The notes beneath the pieces are model-generated. The model was not told the origin of the DNA. It ran no database searches and was given only the letters and a program-made list of their open reading frames with translations. A stretch of 64,000 bases of DNA from assembly GCA_002285055.1 (NCBI GenBank), contig NQYJ01000004.1:62001-126000 (forward strand), in the 5' to 3' direction. This DNA is from Candidatus Izimoplasma sp. ZiA1. GTDB lineage: Bacteria; Bacillota_I; Bacilli_A; Izemoplasmatales; Izemoplasmataceae. Below are positions 35,761 to 44,394 of the stretch, in pieces. How positions within the stretch are numbered: the first letter of the stretch is position 1; every line of letters begins with the position of its first letter. The position numbers and the translations under genes are program-made.

Positions 35761-36999
35761 ATGGAGATAAAAAAACCACTAGCTTATATAATTAGACCTA
35801 AAAATCTTAATGAAATTGTTGGACAAGATCATTTAGTAGGTAAATCAGGAGTTATAACAAAGATGATAAACAACGATCAACTGTTTAGTATGATTCTTTA
35901 TGGGCCTCCAGGTGTAGGAAAAACGACTATAGCTACGATATTAAGTGATAAGTTTGGAATTAATAGTTTTACATTTAATGCCTCTACTGATAAAAAGAGT
36001 GATTTAAAAGAAATAATTCTAAAAAGTAAGAATTATGGGTGTTTATTAGTTATTGATGAGATTCATAGAATGAATAAAGATGTTCAAGATTATTTATTAC
36101 CACATGTTGAGAGTGGTAATGTTTTAATGATTGGACTTACTACTAATAATCCATATCACTCTGTTAATAGAGCAATAAGATCTAGATGTCATGTTTTAAA
36201 ACTTAAAGAAATTGATAGTAATGATATATTTAACCTGTTAAAAAAGGTATCAAAATCAAAAGAAGATTACTTAAAATGTAATTATACTGATGAAGTTCTT
36301 AAATATATTAGTGTTAATAGTGGAAATGATATTAGGAGTTCGATTAATTCTCTTGAAATATTAGCTATGGCTTATGAAAATGAGGATATTGATATTGAAA
36401 TGGCTAAGAAGGTTTTATTAAAACCATCTTTAGCATTAGATAAAGACGAGGATAATTATTACAATATCCTCTCAGCCTTTCAAAAATCAATTAGAGGTAG
36501 TGATGTTGATGCTAGTTTACACTATTTAGCTAGATTATTGGTGATGGAAGATTTAGAATCAATCTTAAGAAGATTAACTGTAATTGCTTATGAGGATATT
36601 GGTTTTGGTAATCCTAGTATTATTACTAAAATGGATGCATGTTATAACGCTGTTGTGAGAATTGGCATGCCGGAGGCACGAATTCCACTTAGTTTATTAG
36701 TTATTGATATGGCTTTAAGTCCAAAATCAAATACTGCTGAAGTGAGTATTGATAAGGCAATTAAAGATATTAATGCAGGATTAACTCCAAAAATCCCGAA
36801 TCATTTAATAAATGTTGCAAATTTTGAGGATAAAGCGAAATATATTTACCCTCATGATTATGAAGAAGCACTAGTTTACCAACAGTACTTACCAGATTCT
36901 CTAAAAAACAAGGTATATTTTGAGGGAATCCCTAGTGGTAAATATGAAAAAGCACTCCTTTCTCAGAATGTTAAAATAAAAAAAGTTATAAAAAAGTAA
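35761..36999 (+). CDS. rarA: Replication-associated recombination protein A (RarA/MgsA)
   Basis: A 412-residue clamp-loader-like AAA+ ATPase with Walker A GPPGVGKT (48-55), Walker B LLVIDEIHR (D99-E100) and a C-terminal tetramerisation region with KIPNHLIN and YPHDYEEALVYQQYLP. It acts at stalled forks. AGGTGA at 35751-35756 supports the ATG at 35761 over an earlier frame start. It stands alone, ending in a bidirectional terminator shared with the operon at 37065-39811. Confidence 0.95.
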   Translation: MEIKKPLAYIIRPKNLNEIVGQDHLVGKSGVITKMINNDQLFSMILYGPPGVGKTTIATILSDKFGINSFTFNASTDKKSDLKEIILKSKNYGCLLVIDEIHRMNKDVQDYLLPHVESGNVLMIGLTTNNPYHSVNRAIRSRCHVLKLKEIDSNDIFNLLKKVSKSKEDYLKCNYTDEVLKYISVNSGNDIRSSINSLEILAMAYENEDIDIEMAKKVLLKPSLALDKDEDNYYNILSAFQKSIRGSDVDASLHYLARLLVMEDLESILRRLTVIAYEDIGFGNPSIITKMDACYNAVVRIGMPEARIPLSLLVIDMALSPKSNTAEVSIDKAIKDINAGLTPKIPNHLINVANFEDKAKYIYPHDYEEALVYQQYLPDSLKNKVYFEGIPSGKYEKALLSQNVKIKKVIKK

Positions 37000-37044
37000 A
37001 AAATCCTATAAAGATATAATAAATATATATAAATAGTGTATAAA

Positions 37045-37080
37045 ATAAAAACTAGCTAAAAAATTTAGCTAGTTTTTTTT
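37045..37080. terminator. Bidirectional terminator after rarA
   Basis: AAAACTAGCTAAA (37048-37060) and TTTAGCTAGTTTT (from 37064) are flanked by A- and T-runs. It also covers the stop codon of the minus-strand operon. Confidence 0.9.
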
Positions 37081-37931
37081 ATAAAGTTAATAACATCGTT
37101 CCATTCTTTGCTTTTAAATAAATTAATATTTGTATTTGAAGGAATTTCTTTATTATTTATTGCTTCTAAGATTGATTTTGTATATGGGATTTCCATAAGT
37201 AGCAAAATTCCTTCTGATTTACAATAATCTTTAATTTTTTGGTTTAAAGTAGTGTTTAAATCTGATTTATTAATAATTACAGCAGTATCTAAGCTAAATG
37301 TCTGTGTTAATTTATAGACTTTTTTAAGATCGTGAAGTCCAGAAATTGATGGTTCTGTGACTATTATAACTTTATTAACTCCTGTTATTGCGCTAATAAC
37401 GTTACATGCAATTCCTGGACTTCCATCAATCAGGATATTTTCTTTATTAGCTAGTTTTGCTTCTTTTTTTGCAAGATTTCTAACTTCACTAACAAGTTTA
37501 CCGCTTGATTCTTCTCCTGGAATTAGTTTAGCATCAACCATTAGCCCATAATCACTGTTTCTAATGAAGATATCACCAATTTTATAGTCTACCATCGTAA
37601 TTGCTCCACTTGGACAGACAAGTTCACAAACATGGCAACCTTCACATCTGTTTTCTTTAATACTTATATCGCTATTAATTGCATTAAAATTACAGTTATC
37701 ATAACAGATTCCACATTTTGTACATTTTGATTCATCTATGATAGGTCTTTTAAAACCATAAAAATCAATAAATTCTAATGTTCTTCCATTGACTAAGATA
37801 TTTAAGTCTGGAGCATCAACATCACAATCAGCTATTATCAAATTATCAAGGTAAGGAATAAGTGATGCGGTAATAGATGTTTTTCCAGTACCACCTTTAC
37901 CACTTATAATTGCGATTTCGTTAACTGACAT
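37065..37931 (-). CDS. ParA/MinD-type ATPase with inserted ferredoxin domain (second copy)
   Basis: A 288-residue protein with the deviant Walker A GKGGTGKT (11-18). After it comes a two-cluster ferredoxin insert: C70, C73, C76, C80 and C96, C99, C102, C106, each CxxCxxCxxxC. The ATPase core then resumes with ILIDGSPGIACNV. This architecture is that of the paired ferredoxin-ATPases in ORP-type operons, thought to load or handle metal clusters. GGTG before MSVNE supports the start, overlapping the preceding gene by 11 nt. It ends in the terminator shared with rarA. Confidence 0.85.
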   Translation of the reverse strand: MSVNEIAIISGKGGTGKTSITASLIPYLDNLIIADCDVDAPDLNILVNGRTLEFIDFYGFKRPIIDESKCTKCGICYDNCNFNAINSDISIKENRCEGCHVCELVCPSGAITMVDYKIGDIFIRNSDYGLMVDAKLIPGEESSGKLVSEVRNLAKKEAKLANKENILIDGSPGIACNVISAITGVNKVIIVTEPSISGLHDLKKVYKLTQTFSLDTAVIINKSDLNTTLNQKIKDYCKSEGILLLMEIPYTKSILEAINNKEIPSNTNINLFKSKEWNDVINFIKKTS

Positions 37932-38760
37932 ATTCATCACCAAGAACTTTTCTGATTATGTTTTGAATTTTCTCTTTAAAATATACAGATTTTTTACTGA
38001 TTAGTTCTCCAGAACCACTAATATTGGCAAACTCTTTATCAAACTTGATTTCTTCTATTAGTTCAATGTTCTCACATACAAGATAATCGTATATTTCCTT
38101 AGATCCTGTGAAAGCTTTATTAATAACAACCCCAAAAGGAATATTTATATCTCTTAACATTGTAACTACCATTTTTAAATCACTAACTCCAAATGGAGTT
38201 GGTTCAGCAATTACAATAGCGTAATCTACTTCACTTACACTAGATACAGCTGAACAACTAGTACCTGGTGGTGAATCAATGAGCAATATGTTTTCATCTT
38301 TTGTGATTTCCCTTAGTTTTTCAATGATTTTTACACCACTTACTTCTCCAACCTCTAAATCCCCATACAAAAACTGCTTATTATCTACTGTATGATTAAA
38401 GATTTTTCCAGTAAGTTTATCATCAAAGCTAATTGCGTTTTCTTCACAAACAATTTTACACCCAAGACACTCATGACATAAATCCTTAAAGACAATTACT
38501 TTCTTTTTTGTAGGAATTATGGCATTAAAATTACAAAAATCTCCACATTTACCACAAAGTGTACATTTTGACATATCAATTATTGGATATTTTTTTGTTA
38601 CATCGATTGTTTTTGATATTTTAGTATCAAAATAGAGATGACTGTTTGGTTCTTCAACATCAGTGTCAATTAATGTAGCATTTTTCAAATTTTCAAAAAG
38701 ATTGACACTGATATTTGTTTTACCAGTGCCACCTTTTCCACTTAATAGTGCAATTTTCAT
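37921..38760 (-). CDS. ParA/MinD-type ATPase with inserted ferredoxin domain (first copy)
   Basis: A 279-residue paralogue of the next gene: Walker A GKGGTGKT (8-15), ferredoxin insert with C66, C69, C72, C76 and C95, C98, C101, C105, then LLIDSPPGTSCSAV. The two paralogues probably form a heterodimer carrying up to four 4Fe-4S clusters, as inferred for ORP-type ATPases. It overlaps the NifX-family gene upstream by 4 nt and the second ATPase by 11 nt, which indicates tight coupling. Confidence 0.87.
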   Translation of the reverse strand: MKIALLSGKGGTGKTNISVNLFENLKNATLIDTDVEEPNSHLYFDTKISKTIDVTKKYPIIDMSKCTLCGKCGDFCNFNAIIPTKKKVIVFKDLCHECLGCKIVCEENAISFDDKLTGKIFNHTVDNKQFLYGDLEVGEVSGVKIIEKLREITKDENILLIDSPPGTSCSAVSSVSEVDYAIVIAEPTPFGVSDLKMVVTMLRDINIPFGVVINKAFTGSKEIYDYLVCENIELIEEIKFDKEFANISGSGELISKKSVYFKEKIQNIIRKVLGDEYVS

Positions 38761-39116
38761 TTATGTTTGTTTTTTACTGGAGTTGTAATAGTTTCTAACT
38801 CCTTACCTAAATATTGATAAATGGCATCTTGTGGTGTTTTTGCATTCTTGAAATCATAGATTTTTATTTCGAAAGCGTCAAGTGCTTCAAGTGCGTTAGG
38901 ACCAACTTTTGGACCAAGAACAATTGAAACCTCGTTATCACTTAAGATTTTTACAGCTTTATTTCCAGCTCCACTACCTTCTTCTTTAGCAATGTTTTCA
39001 ACAGCACTAAAAACTAGTGTTTCTGAATCATATATTACAAAGTAGTTACATCGAGCAAAACGTTCACTTACTGCATCTTGTTCAGTTTTTCCAACTGATG
39101 TAACAGCAATTTTCAT
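38757..39116 (-). CDS. NifX/NafY-family metal-cluster-binding protein
   Basis: A 119-residue single-domain protein of the dinitrogenase iron-molybdenum cofactor-binding family. It starts MKIAVTSVGKTEQDAVSERFARC and has the middle motif IVLGPKVGPNALEAL. Relatives include the orange protein ORP, which binds a Mo-Cu-S cluster, and FeMo-cofactor carriers. No nitrogenase gene is present, so an ORP-like role is more likely than nitrogen fixation. It is joined to its neighbours by 1-nt and 4-nt overlaps. Confidence 0.85.
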   Translation of the reverse strand: MKIAVTSVGKTEQDAVSERFARCNYFVIYDSETLVFSAVENIAKEEGSGAGNKAVKILSDNEVSIVLGPKVGPNALEALDAFEIKIYDFKNAKTPQDAIYQYLGKELETITTPVKNKHK

Positions 39117-39811
39117 TAATGTTTTCCTCCGTGGTGCTCACCATGTGTATGATCACACACACTTCCTTGAGAAGTTAAGAAACCACCTAAGTATTCATTT
39201 ATGTTTAATTCTAAAGAACCTTGAGCTCCTAAAATTACATCTACATTATTTTCTCTAAATAAATCAACTGCCATTCTTCCCATTCCACCTGTAATAATAA
39301 CATTAGCACCATTTTCAGCTAAGAACTTAGGTAAAACACCAGGTTCATGTTTTGGAGGTACTAAAAATGTTTTATTTACAATAACATTATTTCTTACAGA
39401 GTAAAAAATAAATTCTTTTGTATGTCCAAAGTGTCCATCTACTGTAACACGGTCACTTGTAGGCATTGCGATAACTTTTAATTCTTTGTCTTCAATATTC
39501 ATCATATTTTCTCCCTTTAATTTTATATTTTCAATATCATTGTTGATTTCAATGATATTATTCCCTAAAATAGCTTTTACTAATTTGCTTCTACCACTAA
39601 TTAATAGTCTTTGAATAGTCGCTCTTGATACTTGCATGCTTTCCGCAGCTTCAATTTGACTAAATCCATCAACATCAACTAGACGTAATGCTTCAAATTC
39701 ATCTAATAATATATTCGTAGTGTGTAATGACTGAGCTTTTAAACCACTAGGTTTATAAGACCTTTTATTATCAAGTCTTCTGGCAAATCTTTTTTTACGA
39801 GAACCATTCAT
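39116..39811 (-). CDS. DUF134 HTH regulator fused to a NifX/NafY domain
   Basis: A 231-residue fusion. Residues 1-85 are a DUF134 domain with a sigma70-region-4-like helix-turn-helix (SQIEAAESMQVSRATIQRLL, 51-70). Residues 112-217 are a NifX/NafY-like domain (VDGHFGHTKEF, ITGGMGRMAVDLF). The tail after C219 is His-rich (DHTHGEHHGGKH), a probable metal site. AAGGAGTGA supports the ATG at 39811 over a frame start at 39844. As the first gene of the operon, with a palindrome at its transcription start, it is a good candidate for an autoregulator that senses the metal cluster. Confidence 0.85.
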   Translation of the reverse strand: MNGSRKKRFARRLDNKRSYKPSGLKAQSLHTTNILLDEFEALRLVDVDGFSQIEAAESMQVSRATIQRLLISGRSKLVKAILGNNIIEINNDIENIKLKGENMMNIEDKELKVIAMPTSDRVTVDGHFGHTKEFIFYSVRNNVIVNKTFLVPPKHEPGVLPKFLAENGANVIITGGMGRMAVDLFRENNVDVILGAQGSLELNINEYLGGFLTSQGSVCDHTHGEHHGGKH

Positions 39812-39824
39812 ATTATCACTCCTT

Positions 39825-39840
39825 ATGTGCATATGCACAT
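39825..39840. promoter_or_regulatory. Perfect 16-bp palindrome, probable operator
   Basis: ATGTGCATATGCACAT is a perfect palindrome lying just downstream of the -10 element and 7 nt before the AAGGAGTGA ribosome site. It overlaps the expected transcription start, a classic position for repression. Confidence 0.75.
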
Positions 39841-39844
39841 TCAT

Positions 39845-39873
39845 AGTATATTCCTATCACTAAACTTTGTCAA
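39845..39873 (-). promoter_or_regulatory. Promoter of the ORP-like operon
   Basis: On minus, consensus TTGACA (39868-39873) and TATACT (39845-39850) are spaced by exactly 17 nt. Confidence 0.9.
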
Positions 39874-39898
39874 TAAAAAAAATAGACATTGTCTATTT
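39874..39898 (-). terminator. Terminator of the DhaL-DegV gene
   Basis: On minus, AAATAGAC and GTCTATTT (39891-39898 and 39880-39887) form a stem followed by a T-run. The T-run leads straight into the -35 box of the next operon. Confidence 0.82.
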
Positions 39899-41638
39899 CT
39901 TTATGTATGCGATTGCGACACTCTTCTTACCTGAATGAATAGCTGTTGCACTTGATAACTCACTTATAAAGCTTGGTTCTTTTTTAATGATGCTTGTAAA
40001 TAATGTTTTATATTCATTTACAAGTTCAGTATTTTCACAATGAACTAAACTCCATTCAGAAATGTCATCTTTTTTTACTAACTTCATTATTTTTTTTGTA
40101 ATGCCTTTTTTAGATAAGGCAAAACCAAATGCAGTTCCTGCGCCTGTTGCATCTAAACTCATAATTGGTCTAATTTTAAGAAGCATTCCAATTTTCCCAA
40201 TAATCTTAGGAACACGTCCTGATAATGTTGCGTATTTAAATGTATCTAAACAAACTAGGATTTTTGTTTTTTTCTTAATTTCGTTAATTGTCATAATCAT
40301 TGCATCTTTTGATAAACCACGATTACGCATTTTAACAAGCTGATAAACTAATAAACCTTCTGAAGCACTATTGTTTAAGCTGTCAATTACGGTAATGTCA
40401 TTTCCTTTGTCATTTAATTTTGATGCGATGTCATTAATAACATTATATGTAGAACTTAATTTACTGGCGACTGTTAAAACAATTATTTTTTTATATTGTA
40501 ATAACAGTTTTGAGAACAAGTTATTAATATATTTTATTTCTGGAACTGATGTTGTTGGATATTCTTTTGAATTTTTTATTTTTTCAAAAAGGATTTCATT
40601 GTTAATAGTAAATTTATCAATATATGATACTGAATTAATAATTATGTTTGTTGGTATGACAAAAATATTATTCTCAAGAGCAAACTCTTTATCAATATCA
40701 GCAATTGAATCTGTAACAATAGCAATCTCATGTTTATGATTCCTAGAATTTACTTCAAGTAACATATCATCAACTTTTTGAGTTAAGATATTTCCATAAT
40801 CATCTAATTTATCAAAAACAATTTCTGGATTATTTGTATGAATATGAATTCTTGAATACTTTTTACCTTCTAATATGATTAATGAATCACCAAGAGTTTC
40901 TAACTCAGTTTTTAGATTATCTAAATTTGCATTTTGTTCAAAAAGACCTTCTGTACAGTAACGGTATAAGATGTTTTCATCATATACATGTTCATCAATT
41001 ATTAGATCAACAGGACTTTGAACTTCATCTACTGTTTCATTATTTAGATATTTATTAAAACCTTCTAAAAATAATACAAATCCCATTGCCCCAGAATCTA
41101 CTACTTTATTCTTTTTTAAGATTTGCAAAGTTGTTTTTGTTTTTTCAAGACATTCTTTTGCATAATGATAACTATCAACTAAAAATTCTTTGATATTATT
41201 ATATTTTTCCTTATTTGTGTTTAGAAAATTTGCCCATTCTCTTAAAACGGTAATAATTGTTCCTTCAACAGGGTTACTTATTGATTTGTAAACATAATCA
41301 ACACTACCATAGGCTAAACTTGCAAACTCATTTACACCTACAGTTTCATAATCCTTTGATGATTTAAACATTCCATTTAAAAATTGTGCAAAAATAACAC
41401 CGCTATTTCCTCTTGCACTTAACATAGCAGTTTCACTGATTGAATCAAGGGTTTTATGAAATGAATCATTAGGAATAGCTTCAACTGCTATTAAATTCAT
41501 TGTGTAAACCAAATTATTTCCAGTATCACCATCCGGAACTGGAAAAAAATTAATGTCATTTAAATAGGCTCGGTTATTTTTTACTAAAACCGAACCAGTT
41601 TTTACCATTTGATATAAATCATTTCCATCTAAACGCAT
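39893..41638 (-). CDS. Fused fatty-acid kinase: DhaL (FakA-like) plus DegV (FakB-like)
   Basis: A 581-residue fusion. Residues 1-200 are a DhaL/DAK2 kinase domain with the nucleotide-metal loop PVPDGDTG (33-40) and SARGNSG (74-80). Residues 225-295 resemble the FakA middle domain (GDSLIIL, IHIHTNNP). Residues 303-581 are a DegV domain with VTDSIAD, PTTSVPE (361-367), SKLSSTYN and LSGRVPK. In Firmicutes FakA phosphorylates fatty acids held by separate FakB (DegV) proteins; here both are in one chain. GGGAGA before the ATG at 41638 sets the start. Confidence 0.85.
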   Translation of the reverse strand: MRLDGNDLYQMVKTGSVLVKNNRAYLNDINFFPVPDGDTGNNLVYTMNLIAVEAIPNDSFHKTLDSISETAMLSARGNSGVIFAQFLNGMFKSSKDYETVGVNEFASLAYGSVDYVYKSISNPVEGTIITVLREWANFLNTNKEKYNNIKEFLVDSYHYAKECLEKTKTTLQILKKNKVVDSGAMGFVLFLEGFNKYLNNETVDEVQSPVDLIIDEHVYDENILYRYCTEGLFEQNANLDNLKTELETLGDSLIILEGKKYSRIHIHTNNPEIVFDKLDDYGNILTQKVDDMLLEVNSRNHKHEIAIVTDSIADIDKEFALENNIFVIPTNIIINSVSYIDKFTINNEILFEKIKNSKEYPTTSVPEIKYINNLFSKLLLQYKKIIVLTVASKLSSTYNVINDIASKLNDKGNDITVIDSLNNSASEGLLVYQLVKMRNRGLSKDAMIMTINEIKKKTKILVCLDTFKYATLSGRVPKIIGKIGMLLKIRPIMSLDATGAGTAFGFALSKKGITKKIMKLVKKDDISEWSLVHCENTELVNEYKTLFTSIIKKEPSFISELSSATAIHSGKKSVAIAYIKK

Positions 41639-41666
41639 ACAATCATCTCCCACTACTATTATAACA

Positions 41667-41700
41667 TAAAAAAAAGCAACTCTTTTATGAGTTGCTTTCT
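41667..41700 (-). terminator. Terminator of the BMP importer operon
   Basis: On minus, AAAGCAACTC and GAGTTGCTTT (41689-41698 and 41673-41682) form a stem followed by eight T. A TATAAT for the next gene overlaps the tail region. Confidence 0.92.
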
Positions 41701-41710
41701 TGAAATTAAT

Positions 41711-42931
41711 TTATCTTTTACCTGGATCGTACGGTTCACCTGCAGCACGAGGTGCAGCACTGTTTTTACTTGTAATAGCAAGAACAACCAATGTAGCGAT
41801 ATAAGGTATCATTGCATAAATTTGAGGTTGAAGTTTTAATTCCTCTAAGAATGGGATTAATGTATGTACACTTCCAAGTACTCTCATAGATGCAAAGAAC
41901 AATGCAGCAAAAATAATTCTACCTGGTTTCCAGTTACCAAAGATTAATACAGCAAGTGCTAAGAACCCAAATCCACTAACAGTGGCATTGAAGTTAGCAG
42001 CAAAGCTTAATACAAAGATAACTCCACCCATACCAGCTAAAGCACCTGATACCATAACACCAGCATATCTGATTTTATAGATATTGATACCTAAACTGTC
42101 GGCAGCTTGTGGATTTTCACCACAACTTCTTAAACGCAATCCCCATTTAGTTTTATAAAGAACTAATACAGCAATTACAAAGATTGCAATTCCTAAGTAA
42201 GTTGATAAGTAAGCACCTTTAAAGAATAAATCACCAATAACAGGAATGTCTCCTAATAATGGTACTGAAGTTATTCGATAATTTCTTAAAATCGTTACTT
42301 TTTGAGTTTCAAATATTTGTCTAGCAGTAAAGATTGCAAATGCAGGAGCAAACATATTAAGTGCTGTTGCACTAATTATTTGATTTGCTTTCATATTAAT
42401 AGATGCAAATGCATGAAGTAAACTAAATACTATCCCAACAAGAGCTCCTACTAGAATTCCAATTATCGCATAACGTTGAGTTTTTACATCCTGGATACTA
42501 TCACTAATTGATTTGAAAGTTTTAGATGTAGCAATTGTGTTCACTTCTTGATCACTAATGTCTCCATTAAAGTGAGCATTAACATCTTCAATCATTTTAT
42601 CATATTGAGCCTGTGTTAAATTTAAATCTACATAGAATGAATTTTCAGCAAGTGTCACTGTTTTATCAAATTCTTCTTCTACATATACTTCAACATATGG
42701 GACAAAGTCATTTTCGTAAAACGAAAGTAATTTCTTATCATCATTAATTTCTAGATTTTTAATTGTTAAAGCTCCAACAAAAGCTCCCATTAACATTATC
42801 CCTTCAAGGGCAATATTAACTACACCACTACGTTCACTAAATAACGCTCCAAGTGCTACTAATGCTAAAGGCACAGTTGATGCAATAACTAAAGGTACTA
42901 TGAAATAAATAAGTTCTGAGAATGATAACAT
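41711..42931 (-). CDS. Nucleoside-type ABC permease with a large extra loop
   Basis: A 406-residue permease of the BMP-dependent nucleoside importers (NupQ/YufQ type). The core motifs are ERSGVVNIALEGIMLMGAF (33-51) and CGENPQAADSLGINIYKIRY. Relatives are near 310-320 residues. The excess is a hydrophilic insert of about 95 residues (58-152, rich in Asp and Glu) between the first and next membrane segments, likely outside the cell. It starts with a 1-nt overlap (TAATG) with the other permease gene. Confidence 0.85.
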   Translation of the reverse strand: MLSFSELIYFIVPLVIASTVPLALVALGALFSERSGVVNIALEGIMLMGAFVGALTIKNLEINDDKKLLSFYENDFVPYVEVYVEEEFDKTVTLAENSFYVDLNLTQAQYDKMIEDVNAHFNGDISDQEVNTIATSKTFKSISDSIQDVKTQRYAIIGILVGALVGIVFSLLHAFASINMKANQIISATALNMFAPAFAIFTARQIFETQKVTILRNYRITSVPLLGDIPVIGDLFFKGAYLSTYLGIAIFVIAVLVLYKTKWGLRLRSCGENPQAADSLGINIYKIRYAGVMVSGALAGMGGVIFVLSFAANFNATVSGFGFLALAVLIFGNWKPGRIIFAALFFASMRVLGSVHTLIPFLEELKLQPQIYAMIPYIATLVVLAITSKNSAAPRAAGEPYDPGKR

Positions 42932-44394
42932 TATACATCACTCCCTTCAATAACTTCTGACTGTTGATTTTTATCATCTCGACGTTTTAAGCCTTTAATA
43001 ACGAATTTTTGAATAAATAAGCTAAGAGCACTTAAATAAATAATAACGGCAATGATTATATCGATAATTTCTGGTTTGAAGTCTAATAATTGTAAATAAT
43101 ATCCACCTTGTTGTAAATACCCAAAGAACAATCCTGCGAATAATACTCCAATTGGACTACTTAAACCAAGTAAACTAATCGCGATTCCTGTAAATCCTTG
43201 TGATAAGATAACTGTTTCAGGAATTAAGAATTTACCAGCAACTAAATAAGTTAAAGCTCCTGCTAAACCTGCAACTCCACCAGCTATTGCCATAGATTTA
43301 ACGATATTAACTTTTGAGTTCATCCCAGCGTATTTAGCTGCGCTTTTGTTTAACCCTACTGCTTTTAACTCAAAACCAAATGTTGTTTTGTTTAAAATAA
43401 CATGTAAGAGATAGACAGTTAAAATCGCCACAACGATTCCCCCATTGATACTTGAGTTAGGGAATAGATGTTGTAAGTTAAGACCTGGAGTTTCTGAACT
43501 TGATAAAATATCATAAGTTCTATTATAAGCTGTGTTATAAATATACTTTTTAATCAATAATACATTAATATACATTGCAATATAGTTTAACATAATTGAA
43601 GAAACAACTTCATTTACATTATTAAATGCTTTTAAGTATCCAGGGATAGCTCCCCAGATTCCACCAGCGATTATCGCAAAGAAAACTGCAACAAACCAGT
43701 GTAATAATGGATTTATATCTGCGATGAATCCCCATTTAACACCAATGAAGATTGCAACAAATGCACCCATAGTAAACTGTCCACTTGCCCCAATATTAAA
43801 TAAACCAGTTCTAAATGCAAATGCAACAGATAATCCAGTTAATATAATTGGAACAGCAAAGTAGATTGTATTACCTAAACTTCTAAATCCTTCGTTAAAT
43901 CCACCTTGAAGAATAATCCAAAATCCCTCAAAAGCTTGAGATGGATTAAAGATTAACATAATAACTAATCCAAATAATAATCCAATGATAATAGAGATAA
44001 CGCTACCACTTAGATCTACTAAAGTTTTATTTTCGCTTAATCTTTGTGATTTAGATGCTTTTAATTTACCAACTAACTTGTAAATAATAAAAGCAATTGT
44101 CATTACTATTAAAACAAATCTATCAGCTGATAATAATGTTTCATTATCTTTAAAGAATCCAGGAAGAATAAAGATAACATTAAATAACAAAGCATAAAAT
44201 ACAGCGTCAATTATATTATTAACTACCCAGTCTTTAAATCTTAAACCAATATATGAGAATAAGATAACAACAAGGACAGTTGAGTAAATAATATTCCCAG
44301 TTGATGTATTAACATCAAAAATAAGTGGTGCAACTAAAGCGAATAGGATAAATAAAGGTAAAAATCCAAACTCGTACTTAAATTTATTTATCAT
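42931..44394 (-). CDS. Nucleoside-type ABC permease with extended N terminus
   Basis: A 487-residue permease of the NupP/YufP type. The core is recognised by FRTGLFNIGASGQFTMGA and GLNKSAAKYAGMN. Usual members have about 350 residues; the first 130 here are extra and contain about four more hydrophobic segments. The C terminus is charged. It overlaps both neighbours by 1 nt and is part of the same operon. Confidence 0.87.
   Translation of the reverse strand: MINKFKYEFGFLPLFILFALVAPLIFDVNTSTGNIIYSTVLVVILFSYIGLRFKDWVVNNIIDAVFYALLFNVIFILPGFFKDNETLLSADRFVLIVMTIAFIIYKLVGKLKASKSQRLSENKTLVDLSGSVISIIIGLLFGLVIMLIFNPSQAFEGFWIILQGGFNEGFRSLGNTIYFAVPIILTGLSVAFAFRTGLFNIGASGQFTMGAFVAIFIGVKWGFIADINPLLHWFVAVFFAIIAGGIWGAIPGYLKAFNNVNEVVSSIMLNYIAMYINVLLIKKYIYNTAYNRTYDILSSSETPGLNLQHLFPNSSINGGIVVAILTVYLLHVILNKTTFGFELKAVGLNKSAAKYAGMNSKVNIVKSMAIAGGVAGLAGALTYLVAGKFLIPETVILSQGFTGIAISLLGLSSPIGVLFAGLFFGYLQQGGYYLQLLDFKPEIIDIIIAVIIYLSALSLFIQKFVIKGLKRRDDKNQQSEVIEGSDV

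Noticed and set aside
37065-39811. Nitrogenase cofactor (nif) operon
   Set aside because: NifX/NafY domains are present, but no nifH, nifD, nifK, nifB or nifE is seen, and the paired ferredoxin-ATPases point to an ORP-type operon.
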